From positions 310,001 to 374,000 of the forward strand of contig NZ_LZZW01000003.1 of assembly GCF_014170375.1 (NCBI RefSeq): a stretch of DNA of 64,000 nucleotides, in the 5' to 3' direction. Of this stretch, positions 27,245-36,173 are shown piece after piece. Each line of letters opens with the position of its first letter. Within the stretch, counting starts at the first letter, position 1. Source of the stretch: Variovorax sp. UMC13 (GTDB lineage Bacteria; Pseudomonadota; Gammaproteobacteria; Burkholderiales; Burkholderiaceae_C). The notes beneath the pieces are model-generated. The model did not search any database. It was not told the DNA's origin and was given only the letters and a program-made list of their open reading frames with translations. The translations under genes were made by a program, and so were the position numbers.

Positions 27245-29258
27245 GTGTCACTGCTCCTGTCCGTCGGCCGTGCCGTGCTGAACCTCTCCACGCCCCGCCG
27301 GCCCGGCTTCGCGGGCGCGCCCGACGGCGTGCTGGCGGGCCTCCAGGCCGAGCCTCCCGGCGCGTCCGAGCGCTGGCATGCAGTGCGCCGCTGGATCGCC
27401 ATCGGTGCCTGGCTCGGCCTGATCGCCTCGGGGGGCATGCTGGCTCACACGCTCGGCGAGCGCGCAGGCATTCATTCGCTGCAGCAGGGCACGACGCACC
27501 GGCTCGACATCTACTCGGCCAGCCTGCGCAGCGAGCTCAACCGCTACGAGTACCTGCCGCAGGTGCTGTCGCTGAGCCCGGACGTGCTGGACCTGCTGCG
27601 CAAGCCCGCCGACAGGAACCTGCAGTTCGACGCCAACGTCTACCTCGAGACCGTCAATGCGCACGCACTGGCCTCGGCCATCTACGTGATGGACGCGCAG
27701 GGCCTCACGCTGGCCGCCAGCAACTGGAACCAGCGCGGCAGCTTCGTCGACATCAACTTCTCCTACCGGCCCTATTTCCAGGATGCGCTGCGCGGGCAGC
27801 ACGGGCGCTTCTACGGCATCGGAACGGTGAGCCGCGAGCCCGGCTACTACTTCTCCTTCGGCATTCCGGGCGAGGGCGACATGCTGGGCGTGGCCACCGT
27901 CAAGGTCAGCCTCGACAAGCTCGACGAGGCCTGGTCGCACTCCACCGAGAAGGTGCTGGCGGTCGATGGCAACGGCGTCGTCTTCCTGTCGTCCGACGCG
28001 GCCTGGAAATTCCGCGCGCTGCGTCCGCTGTCCAGCGAAACGCTGATGGAGCTCGCGAAGACGCGCCAGTACGCCGAGGCCGGCGAGCTGACGCCGATCG
28101 AGATGCGCGAGAAGAAGCGGCTCTCGGGCGGCGACAGCACGGTGGTGCAGCTGAGCGCGAACGAAGCCCGGCGCCAGACCGGCGGCGAGCCCTTCGGCCC
28201 CGACTACCTGCTCGACAGCCGGCCGGTGGACGGCACCGACTGGAAGCTGATCATGCTGTCGGACATGAAGCCCGCCCATGCGCTCGCCCGCACCAGCGCA
28301 CTCGCAACCATGTTCGCGCTGGTCTTCCTCACCCTGCTGGTGCTGTTCTTCCAGCAGCGCCGGCGCATCGTCCACCAGCGGCTGGCGGCGCGCGAGGCGC
28401 TGCAGCAGGCCTACGACGAACTCGAGCACATGGTGGGGCTGCGCACCGAGGCGCTCAGTGCGGCCAACCACCACCTGCAGAGCGAGATCGCCGAACGCGA
28501 GCGGGCCGAGGAGATCCTGAAGACCACGCTCGACGACCTGGTGCAGACCGGCAAGATGGCCGTGCTGGGCCAGATGTCCGCCGGCATCACGCACGAGCTC
28601 AACCAGCCGCTGGCCGCGCTGCGCACGCTGTCGGCCAACGCGATGGTGTACCTGGCGCGCGGGCAGGGCGCGCAGGTCGACTTCAACCTGCGCACCATCT
28701 GCCAGCTCACCGATCGCATGGGCCAGATCACGGCGCAGCTCAAGAAGTTCGCGCGCCGTTCGGCGGTGGCGCTGCAGCCGGTGATCCTGGGCGACGTGAT
28801 CGCCGACGCGCTGTTCCTGCTGAACCAACGCATCCGCCACGACCAGATCCGGATCGAGCAGGCCATCGAGCCGGGCCTGCTGGCGCTGTGCGAGGGCAAC
28901 CGGCTCGAGCAGGTGGTGGTCAACCTGCTGACCAATGCCTTCGACGCGACGCTGACCGCGACCGGCGGCGCCCCGGCGATCTTGCGCCGGGTGCGCATCG
29001 TGGCACGCAGCGGCCCGGAAGGCGCGCGGCTGGAGGTGCACGACAACGGCACGGGCATCGCGCCCGAGGTCATGCCGAGGCTGTTCGAGCCTTTCTTCAC
29101 CACCAAGGAACAGGGCGTCGGCCTGGGCCTGGGCCTGGCCATCTCGGCCGGCATTGTGCGCGACTTCGGCGGCCTGCTGCGCGCCGGCCAGAGCGAGCTC
29201 GGCGGCGCGGTCTTCATCGTCATCTTGCGCAGCGGACAGCGCGCGGAAACCCCTTCTC

Positions 29259-29266
<8 letters not shown>
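27245..29266 (+). CDS. DctB-like sensor histidine kinase
   Basis: A 673-residue membrane kinase starting at GTG. The first membrane helix is at about residues 51-71 (IAIGAWLGLIASGGMLAHTL). A periplasmic dCache/PDC-type sensor follows (INFSYRPYFQDALRGQHGRFYGIGT is typical of DctB), with a second helix near 350-372 (LATMFALVFLTLLVLFF). A coiled coil then leads to the H-box GITHELNQPLAAL with phospho-acceptor His450. The ATPase domain has the N-box VVNLLTNAFDA and G-boxes VHDNGTGIAPEV and GVGLGLGLAIS. DctB sensors detect dicarboxylates or related acids. It overlaps the regulator gene by eight bases, indicating a two-component pair. Confidence 0.9.
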
Positions 29267-30632
<1,366 letters not shown>

Positions 30633-30685
30633 GTCCGCGGGCGCCGGATGGCGGGCATCGTCCTACGCCGCAGTCGCCGCGAAAC

Positions 30686-30725
30686 TGACACCATGGGCTT
30701 TTGCCTCGCGGCCAGCATGGTGTCA
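30686..30725. promoter_or_regulatory. 10-base inverted repeat overlapping a start codon
   Basis: TGACACCATG (30686-30695) and CATGGTGTCA (30716-30725) are perfect inverted repeats separated by 20 bases. The last base of the right arm is the A of the ATG of the following gene, and no ribosome site is visible. It could be a protein operator or an RNA hairpin that hides the start codon. Confidence 0.45.
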
Positions 30726-31072
30726 TGAACAGATCCTTCTCTCTTTGCCTTGCCCTGGGTGCCTGCGCACTCGGAAGCGTCGCCGGCGCCGACGAGGTGA
30801 AGGTCCCCATCGACAGCAACGACCAGCGCATCGTCTACGTCACGCCCAACGTGGTGTCGACCGAGAACACCGTGGTCACCAACGGTGCCACCGTCGGCGT
30901 GCAGAAGCCCGATGGCAGCACCGCTTACGGCGGCATGAACACCGCGGGCGAGCGGCCCACCTACTCGGTGGGCGCCAGCACGGGCGGCGACGTGTCCTTC
31001 TCCGCGGGCGTGCAGTCCGACGGACGCAAGGAGAGCGCCGCGGTCAAGGCTGGCGTGACGATCAAGTACTGA
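30725..31072 (+). CDS. Small exported beta-rich protein of unknown function
   Basis: A 115-residue protein with signal peptide NRSFSLCLALGACALGSVAG (cut near residue 22). The mature chain is rich in Val, Thr, Gly and Ser with alternating patterns (RIVYVTPNVVSTENTVVTNG, YSVGASTGGDVSFSAGVQ), suggesting an all-beta or amyloid-like/barrel-edge domain. I do not recognise a family. The start codon sits inside an inverted repeat and lacks a Shine-Dalgarno sequence. The 3' end overlaps the convergent TAXI gene by eleven bases. Confidence 0.7.
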   Translation: MNRSFSLCLALGACALGSVAGADEVKVPIDSNDQRIVYVTPNVVSTENTVVTNGATVGVQKPDGSTAYGGMNTAGERPTYSVGASTGGDVSFSAGVQSDGRKESAAVKAGVTIKY

Positions 31073-32438
31073 CCGGCTTCGCGGCCGGCGAACGCATGGT
31101 CTCGACGCGCCGGCGCACGGTCGCGATGTTGCGCCGCAGGGCGTAGAGCTCGTCGGCATACGACAACGGCACCGCCACCTTGTTGACCCGGTTGTCGAGG
31201 TCGTCTAGTTCCTTGAGCAGCTTGTCCTGCGCATCGGTGCCGCCTTCGAGCCGGGTCTCGACTTCGCGCAGCCGCGCATACCAGCGGAACACGCGCGAGC
31301 GCACGCGGAACTGGTAGAGCGGCGGCACCACGCGCGACAGCGGCAGCATCAGCACCACCAGGCCGCCGAGCACCAGCCACATGCGTTCGACCAGGTTGCT
31401 GGCCCAGAAGGGCAGGTAGCGTTGCCAGAAGGGCGGCGTGCCGTTGATCGCGCGGTCGCCCTCGGGGCTCACCGGCAGTTCGCTGGTGCGGGTGTTGGGG
31501 AAGTCGCGCGCGCGGTTGAACCATCCGGCCTCGCCGTGCAGCGTCTGCGCGCTCTGGGCGAACAGCTGCTGCAGCGCAGGGTGCGTCTGCTCGCGCGACA
31601 GCAGCGAGGTGGTGGCGGCCAGCATCGACACGTCGGACGGCGGCAGGTCCTTGGCCAGGTCCACCACGCCGCGTGGCAGCGACACGGCCGAGAGGAAGGC
31701 GAAGCGGCGCGAGTAGGCGTCGCTCTGGCCGAAGTCCAGCAGCGCGATGCCGGGCGTGCGCAGCAGGTGCTGCACCTGCGGCGATTGCGGCGCCGAGGCC
31801 AGCACGATCACGTCGAGCAGGCCGGCCTGCAGCGCCTCGCTGGCCGACTTCTGCTCCAGGTGCGAGAGCTGCATCTGCGCCGGGTCGAGGTGGTTGGCGC
31901 GGAACATCTTGTCCATGATCTCGGGCACGCCGCTGCCCAGCTTGTCGACGTTGACGCGCAGGCCCTGCAACTGGGCCAGCGAGCTCAGCGTGCCGGTCTT
32001 GCGGTCGATGCGCCGCGCCGTGTCGCTGCGGTAGAAGACCCACAGCGGCTCGTAGAACAGGCTGCCCAGCGAGCGCAGGCCGGCCTCCTCGTCGGCCACC
32101 ACGTCGGCGCTGCCGCCGCGCACGAAGGCCACGTCCACATCGCCGTTGCGCAGCATCTGCAGGTTGTCGGAGGAGCCGTCGCTGGGCCGCAGCTCGACCT
32201 GGATGCCGCTGGTGGCCAGGGCCTGCGCATAGCGCTTGCCGAACTCCGCATAGGCGCTGCCGGCGGGTCCGGTGGCCAGCGTCACGCGCTGGGGCGGCTG
32301 CGGCTGCAGCCACCAGTAGGCGGCCACCAGCAGCCCGATCACCAGGAACACCACCGGCCCGGCCGAGGCGATCAGGTCGCGGATCGAGAGCAGGAAGAGC
32401 TTGAGGGGTTTGGGCATCGACATGGCAGGCCTTGCCAT
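31062..32438 (-). CDS. TAXI-family substrate-binding protein, membrane-anchored
   Basis: A 458-residue protein of the TAXI (TRAP-associated extracytoplasmic immunogenic) group. The N-terminal helix AGPVVFLVIGLLVAAYWWLQ (about residues 26-45) anchors it, and the binding fold begins RVTLATGPAGSAYAEFGKRYAQ. A second helix (VERMWLVLGGLVVLMLPLS, about 351-369) is followed by a cytoplasmic coiled-coil tail rich in Arg/Glu/Leu. Classical TAXI proteins are free in the periplasm and lack this tail, so the ligand signal may be passed across the membrane. No TRAP permease is adjacent. The start could also be at M6 or M8. The ATG overlaps the stop of the upstream peptidase gene. Confidence 0.82.
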   Translation of the reverse strand: MARPAMSMPKPLKLFLLSIRDLIASAGPVVFLVIGLLVAAYWWLQPQPPQRVTLATGPAGSAYAEFGKRYAQALATSGIQVELRPSDGSSDNLQMLRNGDVDVAFVRGGSADVVADEEAGLRSLGSLFYEPLWVFYRSDTARRIDRKTGTLSSLAQLQGLRVNVDKLGSGVPEIMDKMFRANHLDPAQMQLSHLEQKSASEALQAGLLDVIVLASAPQSPQVQHLLRTPGIALLDFGQSDAYSRRFAFLSAVSLPRGVVDLAKDLPPSDVSMLAATTSLLSREQTHPALQQLFAQSAQTLHGEAGWFNRARDFPNTRTSELPVSPEGDRAINGTPPFWQRYLPFWASNLVERMWLVLGGLVVLMLPLSRVVPPLYQFRVRSRVFRWYARLREVETRLEGGTDAQDKLLKELDDLDNRVNKVAVPLSYADELYALRRNIATVRRRVETMRSPAAKPVST

Positions 32439-33475
32439 CAGCGGGAGGCAGGCGCCGCGCCCGCCAGTTCGGCCGCGCAGGGGAAGTGCTGGCCACCGAC
32501 GTCGAGTGAGCGCGCGGCCTGCACCGCGCGCAGCGTGGCGCGCGCCACCACTTCGGCCGCCATCGCGCTGAGCACCGTCATGCCGGGCGCATCGCCCTCG
32601 AGCGGCACGCGACAGGTGGCGAGCGCGAACAGGGTGTCGCCGTCGCTCATGGTGTGGACCGGGTTGATGCTGCGCGCCAGGCCGTCGTGCGAGACCATGG
32701 CCAGCCGGTTGGCCTGCACCTTGGTCAGCACCGCATCGGTGGCGATCACGCCGATGGTGGTGTTGGTGCCGGCCAGGAGCGGCCGGGGTGCCTCGCCGCG
32801 CATCAGCGCGCGCCGGATGTCGAGCAGCGCGCGGCCATCGACGGTGCGCGCACCGGCCACCACCTGCGCGGTGTCGGGGTCGATCACGTCGCCCAGCGCG
32901 TTGCAGGCGATCAGCGCACCCACGGTGACGCCGCCGACGGTGACCGAGGCGCAGCCGATGCCGCCCTTCATCGCGCGGTCGACGCCGAACAGCTTGCCGA
33001 CCAGCGCGCCCGAGCCTGCACCCACGTTGCCTTCGGCCGGCGGCTGCGTCGACGCGGCCTCGCAGGCCGCATAGCCCGCGGCGGCATCGGGACGGATGCG
33101 CGCATCGCCCACCGGCAGGTCGAACAGCACGGCCGAGGGGATGATGGGCAGCGTGCCGAAGCGCACGTCCATGCCGACGCCGCGTTCCTCGAGCCAGCGC
33201 ATCGCGCCGTCGGTGGCGGCCAGGCCCCAGGCGCTGCCGCCGGCCAGCATCACGCCGTGCACCTGCTGCACCAGGTTGCCGGGCGAGAGCAGGTCGGTCT
33301 CGCGCGTGCCGGGCGCGGCGCCGCGCACGTCGACGCCGCCGACCGCGCCCTCGCGCGTGAGGATGATGGTGCAGCCGGTGGGCCGGCGCGGGTCGCTGAA
33401 ATGGCCGACTTCGATGCCGGCGACGTCGGTGATCGAACCGGCGGAGGGAGGGAGAAAGGAGGAGGGTGCGGACAT
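32438..33475 (-). CDS. P1-family (DmpA/NylC-like) N-terminal-nucleophile hydrolase
   Basis: A 345-residue self-processing hydrolase of the P1/S58 family (L-aminopeptidase DmpA, beta-peptidyl aminopeptidases, nylon oligomer hydrolase NylC). The start TDVAGIEVGHFSDPRRPTGC, the motif VMLAGGSAWGL and the segment GNVGAGSGALVGK are diagnostic. The autocleavage point is probably Asn238-Thr239 in GTNTTIGVIATDA, giving an N-terminal threonine nucleophile as in NylC (Asn/Thr) rather than the Gly/Ser of DmpA. No signal peptide, so cytoplasmic. It is cotranscribed with the TAXI gene and divergent from a D-amino-acid-oxidase-like gene. Hydrolysis of amide oligomers or unusual peptides is likely; the true substrate is unknown. 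Confidence 0.88.
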   Translation of the reverse strand: MSAPSSFLPPSAGSITDVAGIEVGHFSDPRRPTGCTIILTREGAVGGVDVRGAAPGTRETDLLSPGNLVQQVHGVMLAGGSAWGLAATDGAMRWLEERGVGMDVRFGTLPIIPSAVLFDLPVGDARIRPDAAAGYAACEAASTQPPAEGNVGAGSGALVGKLFGVDRAMKGGIGCASVTVGGVTVGALIACNALGDVIDPDTAQVVAGARTVDGRALLDIRRALMRGEAPRPLLAGTNTTIGVIATDAVLTKVQANRLAMVSHDGLARSINPVHTMSDGDTLFALATCRVPLEGDAPGMTVLSAMAAEVVARATLRAVQAARSLDVGGQHFPCAAELAGAAPASR

Positions 33476-33513
33476 GGCGGCCGATTATGGGACTGAGCCT
33501 CTACGATAGGCCC

Positions 33514-34812
33514 ATGACAGTTGAAGCAAATGGTGTCGCTCCGCAGGGCGACGCAAGGCGCCACGTGGTGGTGATCGGCGCGGGCGCGGTGGGCAGTGCC
33601 ACCGCCATCGAGGCCCGGCGCGCGGGGTTGCGCGTGACCGTGGTCGAGCCCGAGGCGCCCGGCAGCCCGCATGGCGCGAGCTATGGCAATGCGGGCTGGT
33701 TGTCCTCGCATTCGGTGGTGCCGCCGGCCTTGCCGGGCGCCTGGCGCAAGGTGCCGGGCTGGCTGGCCGACCCGCTGGGGCCGCTGGCTTTGCGCTGGCG
33801 CTACCTGCCGCGCGCGCTGCCCTGGCTGCTGCGCTACCTGGCCTCGGGCTGGACCGAGGCGCGCGTGCAGCGCACGGCCGAGGCATTGCGCAGCCTGCTC
33901 GCGGATGCACCCGCGCTGCATGCGCGGCTCGCGGCCGAGGCCGGCGTGCCGCAGTTGGTCGAGCAGCGCGGCCTGCTGCATGCCTACCGCTCGCGGGCCG
34001 AGTTCGAGGGCGATGCGCTGGGCTGGCGCGTGCGCGCGCGGGTCGGCGTGCACTGGGAGGAGTGGCCGGCCGAGGAACTGCATCGCCGCGAGCCGGACCT
34101 GGACGCGCGCTACACGCTGGGCATCTTCGTGCCCGAGGCCGGCCATTGCCGCGACCCGGGCGCCTACGTGGCCGCGCTGGCGCGGCATGCCGCGGCCCAG
34201 GGCGCGCGCCGCGTGGTCTCGCGCGCCACGGGCTTCCGCATCGAAGGCGGTCGCCTGCGCGCGGTGCACACCGAAGGCGGCGACATCGCCTGCGATGCGG
34301 CCGTGGTCTGCGCGGGCGCCTACTCGCGCCCGCTGGCCGCGGCCGCGGGCTCGCCGGTGCCGCTGGACACCGAGCGCGGCTACCACGTGGTGATCGAAGG
34401 CGCGACCGTGGGGCCGCGCACGCCGGTGATGGTGGCCGACGGCAAGCTGATCGCGCACTGGATGGACGGCGGCCTGCGCGCCGCGGGCCAGGTCGAGATC
34501 GGCGGGCTCGATGCCGCGCCCAACTGGCGCCGCGCGGACATCCTGCTGCGCCATCTGCGCTCGATGTTCCCGGCCTTGCCCGAGGGCGACGCCGCGAAGG
34601 TCAAGCACTGGCTGGGCCGCCGCCCCAGCATGCCCGACGGCCTGCCCTGCATCGGCCCTTCGGCGGCCAGCCAGGATGTGGTGCTGGCCTTCGGCCACGG
34701 CCATGTGGGCCTGGGCGGCTCGGCGCGCACCGGCCGATGGGTGGCGCAGCTGCTCGCGGGCGTTGCGCCCGAGACCTCGCTCGCGCCCTTCGATCCGAAG
34801 CGCTTCGGCTGA
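33514..34812 (+). CDS. DadA-like FAD-dependent D-amino acid dehydrogenase/oxidoreductase
   Basis: A 432-residue flavoprotein of the DAO/DadA superfamily. The FAD-binding VVVIGAGAVGSATAIEARRAG is near residues 18-38 and the GASYGNAGWLSSHSVVP motif is typical of DadA. The C-terminal FAD-contact segment reads LAFGHGHVGLGGSARTGRWV. Such enzymes oxidise D-amino acids (or proline/hydroxyproline isomers) to keto acids, passing electrons to the respiratory chain. The ATG at 33514 lies 38 bases from the divergent peptidase start. The pair suggests release and oxidation of non-standard amino acids; this is inferred. It converges on the CusF-like gene with a 12-base gap. Confidence 0.88.
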   Translation: MTVEANGVAPQGDARRHVVVIGAGAVGSATAIEARRAGLRVTVVEPEAPGSPHGASYGNAGWLSSHSVVPPALPGAWRKVPGWLADPLGPLALRWRYLPRALPWLLRYLASGWTEARVQRTAEALRSLLADAPALHARLAAEAGVPQLVEQRGLLHAYRSRAEFEGDALGWRVRARVGVHWEEWPAEELHRREPDLDARYTLGIFVPEAGHCRDPGAYVAALARHAAAQGARRVVSRATGFRIEGGRLRAVHTEGGDIACDAAVVCAGAYSRPLAAAAGSPVPLDTERGYHVVIEGATVGPRTPVMVADGKLIAHWMDGGLRAAGQVEIGGLDAAPNWRRADILLRHLRSMFPALPEGDAAKVKHWLGRRPSMPDGLPCIGPSAASQDVVLAFGHGHVGLGGSARTGRWVAQLLAGVAPETSLAPFDPKRFG

Positions 34813-34824
34813 GAAGGCTTGCGC

Positions 34825-35124
34825 TCAGCGCAGCGGCTCGATCGACAGCACGGTGAGCGCGCCGTCGACCTTGTCGGCGGTGAAGCGCACCTTGTCGCCT
34901 TCCTTGAGCTGCGCCAGCAGCGCGGGGTCGCGCACGCGGAAGACCATGGTCATCGGGCTCATCTCGATGTTCGGGATCTCCTGGTGCCGCAGCGTGATCT
35001 TCTGCGCCAGCGGGTCGACCTTGCGCACCTCGCCCTCGACGGCAGGCAGGGCGCCCTGCGCGAAGACGTTGACCGTCACGGCGGTCAGCATCGCGGCCAG
35101 CGCCGCGTTCCATGGCTTCTTCAT
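34825..35124 (-). CDS. CusF-like periplasmic copper-binding protein
   Basis: A 99-residue periplasmic metallochaperone. Signal peptide MKKPWNAALAAMLTAVTVNV is cut around AQ at residue 23. The OB-fold copper site reads LRHQEIPNIEMSPMTMVFRV. In E. coli CusF the ligands are a His, a cation-pi Trp and two Met; here H47, M58 and M60 are kept and the Trp position is Met55. The ATG at 35124 follows a GGAAG site. It is the last gene of a seven-gene metal operon, 20 bases behind the DUF411 gene. It probably hands Cu(I) to the periplasmic oxidase or an exporter. Confidence 0.88.
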   Translation of the reverse strand: MKKPWNAALAAMLTAVTVNVFAQGALPAVEGEVRKVDPLAQKITLRHQEIPNIEMSPMTMVFRVRDPALLAQLKEGDKVRFTADKVDGALTVLSIEPLR

Positions 35125-35144
35125 CTGTTCTTCCTTGAGTGGTT

Positions 35145-35609
35145 TCAACGGTAGCTCTGGTAGACACGGGTGCTGCCGTCGGCCAGCACCAGCAGCACGT
35201 CGTAGGCGTCGCGCTGGTTGCCATAGGCCGCCCCGTCCATGCCGGGTGAGCCGATGGGCATGCCGGGCACCGCGAGGCCGACGGCCTTGGGCTTTTCCTT
35301 GAGCAGCCGCAACACCTCGCGCGCCGGCACATGGCCTTCGATGGCGTAGCCGCCGACCAGGCCGGTGTGGCAGGAGCCCAGCTTGGCCGGGATGCCCAGG
35401 CGCGCGCGGGCGGCATTGTTGCCTTCGTCGTGCACGCGCGTGGCCAGGCCGTTCTTGTTCAGGTGCAGCACCCAGTCCTGGCAGCAGCCGCAGTTCGGGT
35501 CCTTCCAGATCTCGACCATGGGCGCGGCCGCCAGGGCGGCCAGCGGCAGGGTGCCGGAGGCCAGCGCCAGCAGCGGGCCCGCGCGTTTCAGCAATGTGCG
35601 TCGTTGCAT
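35145..35609 (-). CDS. DUF411 metal-binding protein
   Basis: A 154-residue exported DUF411 protein, a family linked to copper resistance operons. It carries a twin-arginine-like signal (QRRTLLKRAGPLLALASG). The thioredoxin-like core starts with VEIWKDPNCGCCQDWVLHL, whose CxCC cluster probably binds soft metal. LGSCHTGLVGGYAIEGHVPA supplies another cysteine and histidines, then GLAVPGMPIGSPGMD. Length is normal. It lies between the cupredoxin and the CusF-like genes with 20-26 base spacers, so it is part of the same operon. Its precise biochemical role has not been established. Confidence 0.9.
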   Translation of the reverse strand: MQRRTLLKRAGPLLALASGTLPLAALAAAPMVEIWKDPNCGCCQDWVLHLNKNGLATRVHDEGNNAARARLGIPAKLGSCHTGLVGGYAIEGHVPAREVLRLLKEKPKAVGLAVPGMPIGSPGMDGAAYGNQRDAYDVLLVLADGSTRVYQSYR

Positions 35610-35635
35610 CGTTCTTCCTTTCGTTCGTGTTCAGA

Positions 35636-36148
35636 TCAGGGTTTGGCGGCGGCGGCCCGCACGCGGATGCGGCCGGCCATGCCCAGTTCGTAGTGGTCGT
35701 CGACCAGGCAGGCGAAGTCGAAATCGCCGGCGCGGTTGAAGGTCCAGACCATGGCGCCGGTCTTGCCCGCGGGCACGTGCACCATCCAGGGATCGTCGTG
35801 CTCCATGTCCGGGAATTTCCGCATCATGGCGGCATGGGCCTCGATCTCGGCCTGGGTGCCGAGCACGAGCTCGTGCAGTGCCTGGCCGCGGTTCTTCAAC
35901 CGGAGCCGGACCGTCTCGCCTTCGCGCACCTCGATCACGGAGGGCGTGAACGTCATGTCGTCGGCCATCGCGATGTCGATGGTGCGGGTCACGGCGCGGG
36001 CCTCGCCGGCGATGCCCCAGGGCTTCTGCTCGGGCGCGAGCGTGGCCGCGCCCTGGGGCCTGGCAGCGTGGTTCTCGTGCGCCATGGTGGCGCCGGTGGC
36101 CGCCACGAGCACGAGGCCGGCGGCGAGGGATGCGAGTGTCTTGTGCAT
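35636..36148 (-). CDS. Periplasmic cupredoxin (plastocyanin-like)
   Basis: A 170-residue blue-copper-type electron carrier. Signal peptide HKTLASLAAGLVLVAATGATMA is cut before HENHAA. The cupredoxin fold starts at about residue 52. Type 1 copper ligands are visible: His in ALHELVLG, Cys and His in FACLVDDHYELGM, and the final Met. The usual C-x4-H-x4-M spacing is kept. An internal HAAMMRKFPDMEHDDPWM insert is Met/His-rich and may bind extra copper. It lies between the multicopper oxidase and DUF411 genes; electron exchange with the oxidase is a likely role. Confidence 0.88.
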   Translation of the reverse strand: MHKTLASLAAGLVLVAATGATMAHENHAARPQGAATLAPEQKPWGIAGEARAVTRTIDIAMADDMTFTPSVIEVREGETVRLRLKNRGQALHELVLGTQAEIEAHAAMMRKFPDMEHDDPWMVHVPAGKTGAMVWTFNRAGDFDFACLVDDHYELGMAGRIRVRAAAAKP

Positions 36149-36173
36149 GGTGATGGGAATGTCGTGAAGGGGT

